Made by a program: the position numbers and the translations under genes. Shown here piece by piece: positions 22,462 to 34,610 of a DNA stretch of 64,000 bases; the first letter of the stretch is position 1; each line of letters opens with the position of its first letter. The notes beneath the pieces were generated by a model, which worked only from the letters and a program-made list of their open reading frames with translations, searched no databases and had not been told where the DNA came from. This DNA is from Escallonia rubra (taxonomy: Eukaryota; Streptophyta; Magnoliopsida; Escalloniales; Escalloniaceae), in the NCBI GenBank assembly GCA_033065855.1, contig JAVXUO010001949.1:248001-312000 (forward strand), read 5' to 3'.

Positions 22462-23732
22462 TGTTGACTTGTTGATTTTGATGATTTCAAACTTATCTTA
22501 TCTAACATCAATCTGACAATATTATTAAAGATAAAACATTTCAGGTTTTATCTTAATCAAACAAAGACATAACCTTGACATGGATGACAGAGACTTTGCA
22601 AGACCTTGACATGGATGACAAAGACTTTGGACTTGATTGGACTAAAGTTTTGGACTACAGACGAAGATGCAAGATCTTGAAGTATTTTTTATTGATTAGT
22701 TTTTCTTTAAGCCTTTCTTAAAAGATCTGACAGAAATTCTAGTAAAGAACGAAGCCAAGTTTTTCAGTCGAAGCCAAATGTTTCAGTCGAAGCTGGGACT
22801 TTCAGTCGAAGCAAAATGTTTTAGTCGAAGTCAAGTTTTTCAGTCGAAGCCAAATGTTTTAGTCGAAACTAAGACTTTCAGTCGAAGCCAAGACTTTTAG
22901 TCGAAGCCAAAATGTTTTAGTCGAATCCTTCTTGTTTGGCTTTTCTTCTTAACGGTCCACTATTTCTTTCCTGTATAAATAGGGAGTCCGTTAGAGCATT
23001 TATTACCTTTTCTCTCGCGCGGACTTTTTACTCCTAAAAACTCTATCATCTCAATCTCTTATTCTTATCTATTGTCTTTTGAGTGAGTTTACCTTTGAGA
23101 AAGTTCTTTGTAAGCTTCTTTGGTTTGGTTCTTGAAAGGATATAGATCTTCTCACCTAAGAAGGCTTAGTCTTAAACTTTCATTGTAATATCTGCTCAAG
23201 AAGGAGTTTGTTTATTGTATTCAAATTGTAAATCTCTTTTCATTTGTAATCTGTTGGAAACCTTGGAAGGGTTTCGGAAATTGTACTGCGGTTTGAGCTA
23301 GCACCCGAAGCTAGTTGGTTTAGTGAAAGGCTCGAGTAGGTCTCCCTTGTGTGGAGTGCTCGAGGAGTGGACGTAGGCTGGTGGGGCCGAACCAGTATAA
23401 ATCTCTGTGTTAAACTTGTTACTGTTATATCTGTCTTTACGTTGTAATCTCAATTTTTAAATTCATACTCAAAGTTGCAAAACACCTATTCACCCCCCTC
23501 TAGGTGTATTTAGGGACCTACAAGTGGTATCAGAGCAGGTCACGGGTTCGAGTCCCCCGGGGTGTATCTGGGGAAGGGATTGTTGGCAGATCGGAGGTTG
23601 GCCGCGTCCATCTACTCCCTTGTGTACTCGACCGTGTGCGCTGGCTGCTATGCCAGGACTATAAGGAAATAAAATTGTGCCCTTCCTAACAGCAATTGAT
23701 TTTGGTGCAGTGGTAAGCTTTTGATCCTAACA
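22462..23732 (+). mobile_element. Nested LTR-retroelement fragment, 5-bp TSD
   Basis: TGTTGACTTG...CCTAACA is flanked by ATGTT on both sides (22457-22461 and 23733-23737). Internal region B has the uninterrupted site (CTATGTTGAGATAAC near 29922). The element contains a ~1.06-kb LTR-like part ending CCTCTAGGTG...CCTACA at about 23522, then a TGGTATCAGAGC primer site and about 200 bp of internal-like sequence. A full second LTR is missing, so it is a truncated or recombined insertion. A promoter-like TATAAATAG lies near 22974. Confidence 0.85.
22752..22926 (+). repeat. ~20-bp repeat array (TTCAGTCGAAGCCAAAWGTT)
   Basis: About eight imperfect copies of a ~21-bp unit, TTTCAGTCGAAGCCAA(A)TG, inside the nested LTR just upstream of its TATA-like region. 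Repeats at this position in LTRs often act in transcription; that role is inference here. Confidence 0.85.
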
Positions 23733-24357
23733 ATGTTGAGATAACACGCCTCTCGGTGATGAACTCGGCAATAATTTGGACTTGTTGTTATGAGGTATTA
23801 GAGTGTGCAGTGAAAGCCTATTGGCTACTATTTTGCTGTCTATTCTGAGGTGTAAGTGCTTGCATACACTAGTTACCCTACCCATGTAAGCCTTGGTAAA
23901 CTGTAGGTCATGTGTGACCATAGTTAGTATTTTAGTATGCCATGATCTTAGCGTTGAGCTTACATGCATAGGTAAATTATGCAATTGATGGGATCTCTAG
24001 TGTAGCATCATCATAAGGTAAGGGAAGCCTGCCGTATAAGAGCTTGACTTATTCTGTTTGATGTGCGCGAAATTTGGAACGGTGTAGGTTCTGCTCAGTG
24101 GGTTTTGTGCCTGTTAAGACATCATTCGTGAAATTTCTCGAATAGTTAGAGTGAAGTGATTATCTGATAAGGGTTTCACTTTAGTATTATGATTTGAATT
24201 TAAACAGTTGCGTCCAGGTATTCGTGCGGCAAGAATCTGAGTGCGGAAGTCAGAGGTAACTTAGCTACTATGAGATAGTTATCAGAGTTCTGCAGCTGAA
24301 GCGTAATACATAGACGTTATACGTGAAAGGATATCCGACAGCAAATTTCGAGGACAA

Positions 24358-27122
24358 TGTAATATCTCGAACTTCAGGAGCCGGTTAGAAATAACCATCT
24401 GGTCTCCGAGAAATAAACATGCGATAATTTTGTGCAATGTTCGAGTATTAGTGGTGTATTGAAGCTTAAAAGAATTTTGGGGCAAAAATGTAAATTTTGA
24501 ATTTTTAAGGGCATTTTTGTAATTTTGAAAAACTTTGGGGGCATAAGTATAAATTATGGTTTTAGTGATGAAAAGCGATAAAATGAATGCTCGTATATAT
24601 TTTCAGTGATGTTTAATTAAATTAAGAATTATTAGAAAAGTTTTGGGGCTTAAACGTAATTTTTAAAAGTTTGGGGGTCTTTTCGTAAATATGTAAAACT
24701 TGGGGTCGTATGTGAAATTTATAAAAATAATTTAGAAGCTTTTTTCAGACTTGCCATCACCTATTAGCTTAAGTGACTAAGCTAGATTAAATTATTTAAT
24801 AATGGATTGGATAATGAAGTCACGGGTGAAGAAAAGAAAACAAAGCAAGATGAATAGTAACCGAAAGAAGAAACAAAGAACAGAGGGAATGGAAGGAAAA
24901 ACAAAGCACAGAGGGAGAGGGAATTCAGAGGAAACATGAGGGAAATTCACGAAGGTAGCCTTCCCCTTTTGATGTTAGTGTGTGTTTTAGCATTATGAAG
25001 TGGGTGGGGGTGTGCTGTGTGTACGGGTGTGTGTGTGTTTTGGTGCGTGGGTTTTTCGGTGTGGTGTATATAAGGTATAAATTTGTGTGTGTAAATGGGT
25101 TCAGGGCAGTGGAGTAATGGGGGAATCATGGTGTAATGAGTGTGTAGGAGTAAATTGGGTGAGGGATTGGGGTGCTTTTAGTGTACTGAGTGTGTGTGTG
25201 TGTTCTTCGGTTGTGTGGATTGTGGATAAATATAAGTGTTAAAATGTGTCGTAGGGTGTGTTTTAAGAGTATTAATGTGTTTGTGGGTAATTAGTGTGTG
25301 CGATTGAGTGTTGCAGTGAGGGAGTGTGGACTCTCTATTGGTTGATGTGCAACGGCTGAAGGTAGAAGGAGGTGCGTGTAGTTTAGGTGTAATTGTGTGT
25401 GTGTGTCTCGCTAAAAAGGGGATATTAATTTAGGTAGTTTTCCACAAATTTTTATAAATAGTTAGGGTCAAAATTAGATAAAGTTTAAAACTGTAACACC
25501 CAATATTTTTATGTGACGTGCGCTCATGAATTTTTTAAGAATTTTTCGGTTTTCGTGAAGAGCACTAATTTGGGGTACCGATTAATGAAATTTATCCAAT
25601 TATTTAGCATAGCAAACCAATCTATTTTGATTTGAAAATTTTAGGAAAATCTTAATTTCCTGATGTGATTCATTATCTAAAATTTTGTGTCATACTGAGG
25701 CCGATAAGTATTTTTCCGAATTAAGTTATAATATTGTAATATAGACTATATTCTAATTAGTTGGTTGTTCCGTTTAGGTTAAAACAAAAGACTTTTGGTT
25801 AGGATAATTTAGCTGCGGATCCAGATAAAGGATTCTATCTGAATCCTGGTTAAGGACTTTCATCCGAACCCTTATTTTGATAACTCGTACTCGTAAGTAC
25901 TCATTTGATTTACTTATGACTAATGTCGAACTCTGAGGTACGAATTGATATGAGTATGTTATTGCGCACAAAATCCCAATATTGCACCTGAATCGGTTAT
26001 TTGGAAATCTTGTGATGCTCGCCTATTATTGCATGCTGAGCAAATTTGATAATCGTATGTTATTCTGATTTGTCATCGCTATTCGTTTGGACTCTATTAT
26101 GTTGATACAAGTTGCATTACTGCCTTAAAAACCTTTCATTGAGCCTTAAAACGTTTATGAAAACTCTTATCGATGCTCATTATCAATTACCCATCGAGCA
26201 TTAAATAACATGTTGTATTATTGAATTGTTGTCATTGTGCACATTGATATGAGATTGTGCATTGTTCTGGGCTAGTACCTTGACGGACTAGTCGGTGCAT
26301 TGGTATGGGCTAGTACCTTGACGGACTAGTCGGTGTATCTATGATTGTCTGCATCGTATCTAAAATTTTCCTTTGATATCTGATCGAACTAGTTATGATT
26401 CTTTTGAAACTCTTGAAAAATCATCGTTGAATTTCATCTGTGAATTATTTCGTAATCTCTATGTATTGGTGGATTTTGGTGTGTATTGGTGCGGGCAGAA
26501 ATCATTGGATTTGTGCTCGTGTTGAAATCCCTTTAGAAATTTTCGTCGTACTTTGGAAGTTATCTTTTACTGATCGTTTGGAAACCATCATGATTGTTAT
26601 TGTTATTTTGGTATCTATTTATGATGAATTGTGATCATTTTGTAAATCATTGTGCTTTTCTAATCATTTTAGGTATCTCAGAAATCATGGTCACTTGGAC
26701 CCCTTGTTAAAGTCATTTGGTAATTCTTTTTTGTAGTCCTTGTACGACCTTATTGAGCTCTCAAAAGCTCACCCTTCGTTTGACTTCCTTCTGCAGGTGA
26801 CGATCAGCTGCCGCATGTTCGGGAATGGGTTAGAGTCTGTGTGAGATTCCGATGAGCCCACCACTACAGGGTAATGTGACCCCTGCGCGGGTCTGTACTA
26901 TCGATTCATTCTGTCAGGACTCCAGTTATTGTGAACCTAGGTTTTAATAGTTAAGTTTGAGTAGTTATTGTAATCTTGTAATTTAAGTAATTTGGATTTG
27001 CTTTGGATCAGATGCTTTAAAGTATGTGGTAAAAAACATGATCTGACAGGTTTGATGTGATCCGGTAGGTTAACGACCCGGGAGTTCAGGGCGGCGGAGC
27101 TCCAAATTTTTTGGGGCGTACA
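24358..27122 (+). repeat. Gypsy LTR 2 (full length, shared)
   Basis: 2765 bp, TGTAATATCTCGAAC to GGGGCGTACA. It is the most complete copy and reveals the deletions in LTRs 1 and 3. It contains a GT-rich stretch (24965-25420) and a 42-bp direct duplication (26267-26335, GGGCTAGTACCTTGACGGAC twice). No coding frame; the frames at 24947-25129 and 25774-25971 are LTR sequence. Confidence 0.88.
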
Positions 27123-30100
27123 GTTGGTATTAGATAAATTCGGTCTTGTGGTATTAAGATTACAAGCATACGATTCTATGGGCACGGAACCACCGAGTGT
27201 AGGTAACATGATTCTATAGAACCGTATTCTAGTTAATGAAAATGGGGTAGGATGATGGTAGTGTTAAGAAGTCCGCCGTTAAAGTTAAGTAGTCTGCCTT
27301 AACTTTTAATTGTAGTGTTCTTTAGACATTTGTAGTGTGACATTGATAATTGTTAGGTGTACTAATATGGTCGGTATTTGAAGCTCTAGCGGTGGAGATA
27401 GTATGGAGGGCCTGGGGTCCCCGATAAGTGAGATTCTAACATGTTTGTATGAGATGAGTAGGGATTTAGGATTTTTTCTCGATATTGGGGAGACTTGACC
27501 AGAAAATCTTTAGATTGGGCAATGAACTGTATGGAGGTTTTTATGATTGTAGAGGGGCACCTCTACCAAATTGGGGGAAACAGCAGAACTAATGACTATG
27601 ATTTTGAACATTATGAATCTGATTCCGACTTTGATCACACAGAATCTGGCCAACCAGCCGCAAGGAGTACCGAATTCGGCCTAACCATAACCATAATCTC
27701 GAGATAAGAGTATCTTGGGTGAACTTAATAGATGAAATGACTAGCTACAGGGGGTAGCTGGACCCTATAGGGACAGCGAACTGGATTAGCAAAGTTGAGG
27801 AAAATTTTGAGCAACTGTAAGTGAAGCGACGAAAAAAATTGAATTTGCGCTATATATAAACTAAAGGATGAGGCTGATCATGGGTAGGAAATGGTAGCGA
27901 GGAGTTTGAATTATCAGCAATGGCTTGATATCACTTGGGTGCAGATAGCTGCTAGAAGTCTGAGTGCGGGCTTAGGCCTGAATTGAGAGATAGAGTGATC
28001 CCAGCTCGATTTACAAGCTATATGGACTGTCTTAATTTGGCATGTGTTTTGGAAAAGTTTAAGTTTGACAATGGAGGAAGGTATGAGTAAACAATGGGCG
28101 GATAGAAGAAAGATAAGTACAATTTTTCCCGAACAGATTTGTAGGAGCTGACAACCGTCAGTAAAAAGTTTTTACAGTCGGCACAGTACGGTGCCCAAGG
28201 TTAAAGGTTTGGACAGAATAAGAGATTCAGGCCCACCTCGGTTCAGTGATTCTGAGATCTGGATAGAGTTCTGAAATTCGATTGGGGCATGATATGGGAT
28301 TTAGGGGAGCGCATGGTGTAGGCGCTCGATCCGCTCAGAGTACGAGACTTGGACCGTCGTATGGTTACAAAATTTGACCTACACAGAGTGCTGGTCAGGG
28401 TGGCGGGTTAGCTTTTCCGGCCACCCCATAGGTCGTGTATGGGAGAAGTCAGCACGATGAGTTATGCTATAAATTAACCAAATGATGTGTTAGGTGTGGC
28501 AGTGTGGAGATTAATTTTGAAAATGTATGTTTGTCCGAAATAATCAGTCAATTTCTTTTGTCATGCACCTATAGCGAGTGTAACATCAAGTAGTATACCT
28601 CGACAAGAAAAATGACTAGGTTGGAAGGGGCAGAGGCCCAGAACATTAACTAAATTTTGTTCAATGCCCGCTTAAGATGTTGTCACGTCTGATGACGTGG
28701 CGTCTGGCACTTTACAGGTTAACCCATTAGATACGAATGTACAGTCTATGTTTGGGATAGAGATCCTTCTATGGACCTCATTCCATTTGTTGTTCAAGCT
28801 TTTGATATCATACTAGGTATGAACTGGTGATTTGCTAATCATGCATCCGTGTATTTTTAGGGGAAACCCTAGTCGTATCTGGGAAGTTTATAAGGTATGA
28901 GCAGTAGTTAAGTTGGTGATTTGATTTATGAGTAAGAATATTATTTTGGAAAATGACTGGTGTTAAGACTGAAAATTTGGTTTAAGGATACAAAAAGAAA
29001 TATGAAATTTAACTTCGTTATCTCATTCATTCTTCTGCCTATTGAACTCAAGTATGACTTAATTTAATTGAATGTCAGCTTACGCTGAGACGTCAGAGAA
29101 GATGTCATTCATGCTAAGTCGTCTTATTCCTTTTTCGGGTATTTATTGATTTCTTTCGAATCAATTTGGACTTGATGGGGTAGTATCGGACCCACTGGCC
29201 ATGGGAAAGCTACGAATCTTATTAAGGACCAATAACTCCGTTCGATTTTGATTGTCTCGGGTCGTTGGGTTGACTTTGCTTCGCCACAACTATATCATCG
29301 TTTCTGTGAACGTCGTTTCTTCTAGAATGTCAAAAAATTATGTTGTGAACCCGGAGAGCAAATATGCATGATTTTGTTAAAGATTTTTGTGTGTTTGATT
29401 GCCGAATTGCGATTATTGTTATCATTATTTGCATAGTTTCCCCTACCTAGATATGAAATAAGGTAGATTCCTAAGCCTCAGATAAACTGGGAGCAAGAAT
29501 AGATTCGAAGAACGTGGATAAGGTTTGGATAAGCTATTAGATGATTTTGGGTATGAGTAGAATCCGGCTGAACACATGATAATTGACAGCATGTTACTTG
29601 CTTTTGAAAACTGAAAGGTTAAGCGTTTAACTGAAATAGATGATTGAAGAATAAGGCTATGCGACTTTTGTAAATAATGTGACAGTGAATCGGAAGTGAG
29701 GTGATAACATAGAGCCTTACGCTCTAGTGAAAATGAATACATAGGTATCTGGAATCATATGCTATGCTATGTTAGGAGAACACGTTTCCATGTGACGAAT
29801 TCGGTAACAGCTTGGACTCGTTGAGATGTACAAGGAACTAGAGTGTGCAGCGAAACCATAGTAGTTATAGTTTTCTGTCATTTTGTGGAGTGTACACGGA
29901 ACCATAAGTATGCAATACATGACTATGTTGAGATAACACGCCTCTCAGTGATGAACTCGACAATAATTTGGACTCGCTGTTATGAGGTATTAGAGTGTGC
30001 GGTGAAAGCCCAGTGGCTATTGTTTTGCTGTCTATTGTGAGGTGTAAGTGCTTGTATACACTGGTTACCCTACCCATGTAAGCCTTGGTAAACCGTAGGT

Positions 30101-30551
30101 CATGTGTGACCATCGTTAGTATTTTAGTATGCCTTGATCTTAGAGTTGAGCTTACACGCATAAGTAAATTATGCAATTGATGGGATCTCTGGTGTGGCAT
30201 CAGCATAAGGTAAGGGAAGTCTGTTGTATTAGAGCTTGACTTAATCTGTTTGATATGCGCGAAATTCAGAGCTGTGTATGTTCTGCTCAGTGGGGTTTGT
30301 GCCTGTTAGGTCATCGCTCGTGAAGATTCTGGAATAGTTAGAGTAAAGTGATTACCTGAAAGGGTTTCAGTTTAGTATTATGATTTAAATTTAAACAGTT
30401 GCGTCTGGGTGTTCGTGGGACAAGAATCTAGCTTAGCTTCTATGAGATAGTTATCAGAGTTCTGCAACTGAAGCGTAATACGTATACGTTATAAGTGAAA
30501 GGATATCCGACAGTAAATTTCGAGGACAAATTTTTTGTATGGTGGGGAGAA
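27123..30551 (+). pseudogene. Gypsy internal region B: decayed gag-protease
   Basis: Collinear with region A but shorter. It lacks the nested LTR, about 160 bp corresponding to 20179-20341, and about 160 bp around the protease active-site stretch of A (21135-21290). Gag-like (27380-27720), zinc-knuckle-like (about 28430-28540) and protease C-terminal (28800-28835) parts are recognisable only by comparison with A. No intact frame. Confidence 0.7.
30532..30551 (+). other. Polypurine tract before LTR 3
   Basis: GGTGGGGAGAA (30541-30551) precedes TGTAATATC, the usual plus-strand primer position. It is absent at the 3' end of region A. Confidence 0.75.
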
Positions 30552-31265
30552 TGTAATATCCCGAACTTCAGGAGCCGGTTAGAAATAACCATCTGGGCTC
30601 CGAAAAATAAACATGCGATAATTTTGGGCAATGTTCGAGCATTAGTGAATTATTGAGGCTTAAAACAATTTTGGGGCAAAAATATAAAATTTTAAATTTT
30701 AGGGGCATTTTTGTAATTTTGAAAAACTTTGGATAATGAAGTCATGGGTGAAGAAAAAAAACAAAACAAAACAAAGCAAGATGAACAGTAACCGAAAGAA
30801 GAAAACAGAGCACAGAAGGAGTGGGAATTCGGAGGAAACATGAGGGAAATTCACGAGGGTAGCCTTCCCCTTTTGATGTTAGTGTGTGTTTTTTGTATGT
30901 GTGTGTGCGTTTTAGCGTTATGAAGTGGGTGGGGGTGTGCTGTGTGTACGGGTGTGTGTGTTTTGGTCCGTGGGTTTTTCAGTGTGGTGTATATAAGGTA
31001 TGAATTTGTGTGTAAATGGGTTCGAGGGAGTGGAGTATTGGGGGAATCATGGTGTAATGAGCGTTTATGAGTGAATTGGGTGAGGGTTGAGGTGCTTTTA
31101 ATGTATCGAGAGTGTGTGTGTGTGTGTGTGTGTGTGTTCTTCGGTTGTATGGATTGTGGGTAAATATAAGTGTTAAAATGTGTGTTAGGGTTTGTTTTGA
31201 GAGTATTAATGTGCATGTGGGTGGTTAGTATGTGTGGTTGAGTGTTGCAGTGAGGGAGTGTGAAC
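30552..31265 (+). repeat. Gypsy LTR 3, truncated
   Basis: Starts as LTR 2, has a ~275-bp internal deletion (24540-24812 of LTR 2, at a TTTGGA-type microhomology) and stops matching after GGGAGTGTGAACT at about 31265, which corresponds to 25330 in LTR 2. The 3' two thirds of the LTR are missing, so no TSD for the composite can be read. A (TG)n tract lies at 31112-31136. Confidence 0.85.
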
Positions 31266-32564
31266 TATCATGGAGACGACTCTCCCATGGAGATTATGGT
31301 TGCATGATGGTAAGTGTCGTGAAAAAGATGAGCCTTGGGGAAATGCCGAGGTTGCACCAAAGTACTCTACTTAGCGAAGAATTAAAGTACGTTACTTAGT
31401 GAAGAAGAAAAGTCTGTTACTTAGCAAAGAAGAAAAGTACGTTACTTTTTTGAAGAAAAAAAGTAAAAAGTAAAAAAGAGAGAAAATGCACGTGACTTGA
31501 GAGTGTACTTCGAGTTGACCAGCTCTGAAGCGTTGAACTTTGACCATTGAAAATGTTGACGTGTCAGGAAAAATGGGACTCATGAGCGATGAACAAGTGC
31601 GACCAAGATGGGTTGGTAACACTATTTAACTCAGGTCGATTGGCACCTCAATAGCCTGTTGATGTCCTATATGCATTGAGTCAATGACAACAAACTATAC
31701 TTGTTTCCACTCTCCAGCATAATAACCATCAGTGCTTCCAATGGCATAACAGTAGGCGTATGATGGCCCATGACAACAGCCTTAGTCGTACTAGTTATGT
31801 GTACAATGAACTTATGTAAACGTAATGATGTCATTATGGTTTTTGTCTAAACCAAGAAAATTGTAATGTACAGACCTAAACAAGGCTTGTACATCTAAAA
31901 GTATCGAGCATGCCATGTCAGCAGTGGGTGAGCATTCTAAAAACAAGTCTAACTTAATGCCGATTCGTCCTAACACAAGTGGGACAAGTTGGGGACTGTT
32001 AAATCATTCCGTCTTAAACCGAAGAAAGTAATAGCTAAACGATGCGTGCCAAGTTTTAAGCATGGGAAAGACACATAACTCATCCAGATAGGGCCTGAAG
32101 TTTTTACAATGCTACGTGTCATCAAGAGAGGAGTTATGACAAACATGTCAAGGGCCGGATGAAAATTCAATTCAAATGGTAAAACGGGGGCTCTCTAATC
32201 CCAAGACATGACAAGGTCAGATTACTCAAGAGAGTTGAGCATGAGCAGCTTGGTGAAAAAGTCATGTTTCGACATGTAGCAACTCCCAATTGATTGTCCA
32301 ACACCAAACACAAACTATCACATAGTTCACACACATTTGTTGGCCTAAAGCAAATAGGTATGTCTTTGGTTAGGATAGAACCATCAAACCAGGTGCTTGG
32401 TTTGACACCCAAACCGAACCAAATCGACCGTGCTCACGCCTAGCTCTAAAGTTTCTCATCCCTACTCCCCCTGCAATTTTAGGATGTCTTCTTCTTTTCC
32501 AAGGCCTCTCTTGGAATAAAGTGAGGCCTTGACCTTCCGGTGAAGTGCATTCTCTTTGGGGTGG
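31266..32564. other. Unassigned repeat-like region
   Basis: 31330-31470 has repeated AAGTACGTTACTTAGYGAAG phrases (about four copies). Near 31975-31995, ACAAGTGGGACAAGTTGGGG followed by ACTGTTAAATC resembles a polypurine tract and LTR start, but no partner LTR was seen. No gene recognised. Confidence 0.4.
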
Positions 32565-32571
32565 CCTCGTG

Positions 32572-33759
32572 TAGACCTGGCAAAAAAAGGCCCGGACTCG
32601 TGGGTCGATCCGTACCCGGCCAAAAAATCCGGGTACGGAGTACCTACTTTGAAGACCCGTGAAAAATGACCCGTACCTGAACCGACCCGTAATTTTCGGA
32701 TCGGTCCGGGTCGGATGCGGTTTACCCGGGCTACCCGTTTTTCCCCTTTAAAAAGTGCTAGGGTTCTCGTTTCATTCTTCCATCTTCTGATCTGTGGCTG
32801 CCCTCCCTCCCTCTCTCTGAACTATCTCTCTCTTTTGAACTCACAAAGACACAAACAAGTCAGTGGAGTCACGTCGTCGCTCTCATCCATGCCGCCGCTC
32901 TCAGCCATGACGTCGCTCTGTCACCCACGACGCCGCTCTCTCACACCCATGACTTGCGACGGCTCCGATATTGTCAAGAAATGCTGCTTTAGATCCCGCT
33001 CAGATCAGATAAGAGATCATGCCCCATATAAGAGAGTTGCCGCAAGTGTATGCGCATGCCTTCGGCACCTGGAGCTCCTCGTGCTGTAAGTCCCGTTAGG
33101 CTGTCTTTCTCTTTCACCCACCAATTAGATCTGTCGACGACCACTACTGCACCTGATCTCAACATCATCCCATCATACCTCTCACGCTCCGCTACCAGAT
33201 CTGCCACAACTCCGCCTCCAATCTCTTCTATCAGCTCCGACGCCGGTCAACCTGGTCCGCTCCGGCTTATTCTCGTATGCCATGACCGAAGTGTCCATCA
33301 TCTGCGAGGATGCTAATTATGATACCTTCACCATGCTGTTGGATCTGCCGACTTGTAAAACTTGTTTACAAAATAAATTTTTTTTTTCAGATCTACTTGT
33401 AAAATTTGTGTTAAATTGTTGTATGTATTAATTATGTTACTATCTCAGTCATAGGAACTAATTTATAAGTGATTTTCTGGTATTTTTGTTAAGATATTGA
33501 TCGAAACTTGGGAGTTGAGAATTGTGTTGGAGTTGAGATAATTGTTGTGGTAACAAAAAAGAAGGAAAAAAGTGTTCTGTCCAGTGAATCTGTTAATAAA
33601 AAAAAAATCATAAATTTAATAGTTTACCCGCGGGTAATACCCTACCCGCAAGGGTACGGTACGGTTCCAGAAAAATCCTACCTAGAAAAACCAGAGTAAA
33701 TTATACCCGACCGGGTTTTACCCGTACTCGGCGGCGGGTATACCCGTTTGCCAGATCTA
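32572..33759. mobile_element. Non-autonomous hAT-like element
   Basis: Ends TAGACCTGGCAAA and inverted TAGATCTGGCAAA, followed on both sides by CCCG-rich subterminal repeats (ACCCG, CCCGTACC), as in many plant hAT elements. Flanks CCTCGTGT (32565-32572) and CCTCATGT (33760-33767) form an 8-bp duplication with one mismatch, hAT length, although one terminal base is ambiguous. The interior (32740-33340) is G+C-rich and exon-like. A frame at 32715-33089 gives no known domain. No transposase. Confidence 0.8.
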
Positions 33760-34265
33760 CCTCATGTCTCCACCGAATGGATCTAATAGTTTGGTCCATT
33801 TTTGAAATGATGCTTAAGCGAATTTTAAAGGCCAATAAGGTAAAAATAGGGATTGCATAGAAAGACTGTCTTAACTAGGGTATGTATTCCAAATGGAGAT
33901 AAGTACTTGTACTTCCAAGGCCTATTAATAAGTCTTTGCAAGATTTAGGGCTAATTACACCTATATTCTTGAGGTTTGGGGGTAATTACAGCCAATGACA
34001 GTAGTTTGGACAAATTACACTTATGTTCATTGACCAGACGTAATCTTAAAAAATCTAACGGTTTTGATAAAATGACATTGTTACCCTTAAATTAGAATGT
34101 TATTTTCTTTCACATGCCATTACTTTATCTTAAAAAAAAACAATTTAATGTTTACTCTAACCACCCCCCCGCCACCCAACCCCCCTATCCCCCCCAACCC
34201 AATTATGTCTTTCAAACTCACCCCTTCGTCTCCCCGTCTGCCTCCCCCTTCCCCGTCGCCACCCC

Positions 34266-34610
34266 CACTACAAGAAAAGATGGCTTTAGCGACGGGCTTT
34301 TAGCGACGGAAGGTATTCCGTCACTAAAAGATCTTTTAGCGACTGTATTTACCGTCGGTATAAATCCGTCATTAAAAAAGTTTACCGACGGACCATTTCG
34401 TCGGTAAAAGAATTTGCCAACGGACTTTTACCAACGGAAAAAACCGTCGCTAAAAGTTTTAGAAAGTTTATAAATTTTTATGATTTTAAAAAACATTTAA
34501 GCGACGGAATAATGTCGTCGCTAAAAATTCCGTTGGTAAAAAAGTCTATTACCGACAGACTATTAGCGACGGAATTATTCCGTCGCTATAAGTCTGTCCT
34601 TAATACGTAG
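34266..34610. repeat. CACTA left terminus and subterminal repeats
   Basis: CACTACAAGAAAA is followed by about ten copies, in both orientations, of TTTAGCGACGG / CCGTCGCTAAAA with minor variants, ending near 34600. In CACTA elements these bind the TNPA-type protein. Confidence 0.9.

Larger units (their letters stand above)
19335..24357 (+). pseudogene. Gypsy internal region A: decayed gag-protease
   Basis: Only fragments of protein homology remain. A zinc-knuckle-like C..CG pattern lies around 20833-20945. An aspartic-protease active-site-like stretch follows at about 21100-21165 (SGTL..NPL..., with the expected LFDSGA motif damaged by an in-frame TAG). A protease C-terminal phrase DIILGMNW lies near 21350-21390, followed by a stop. 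Many stops and frame changes occur. The region holds a nested LTR element (22462-23732). Its 3' end lacks the polypurine tract seen in region B: AGGACAA joins LTR 2 directly, a loss of about 24 bp. No reverse transcriptase or integrase. Confidence 0.7.
17288..31265 (+). mobile_element. Ty3/gypsy composite: LTR-int-LTR-int-LTR
   Basis: Three LTRs start TGTAATATCyC at 17288, 24358 and 30552, and two related internal regions lie between them (19335-24357 and 27123-30551). Both internal regions begin after an LTR ending TACA with an initiator-Met-type primer site and share long collinear stretches (for example the ATGGAGGGCCTGGGGTCC and ACAGTCGGCACAGTACG blocks). The middle LTR is shared. This arrangement is expected from unequal recombination between LTRs, or from insertion followed by recombination. 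Reverse transcriptase, RNase H and integrase were not found, so it is a decayed, non-autonomous family. Confidence 0.85.

Noticed and set aside
22280-23740. tRNA gene suggested by GGTTCGAGTCC (about 23545) and GCAGTGGTAAGC (about 23707)
   Set aside because: The B-box-like motif comes before the A-box-like motif and no cloverleaf forms. The first lies beside a retroelement primer site.
24965-25420. Possible CRISPR-like or regular GT-rich repeat
   Set aside because: Irregular low-complexity LTR sequence in a plant genome; no fixed repeat or spacer pattern.
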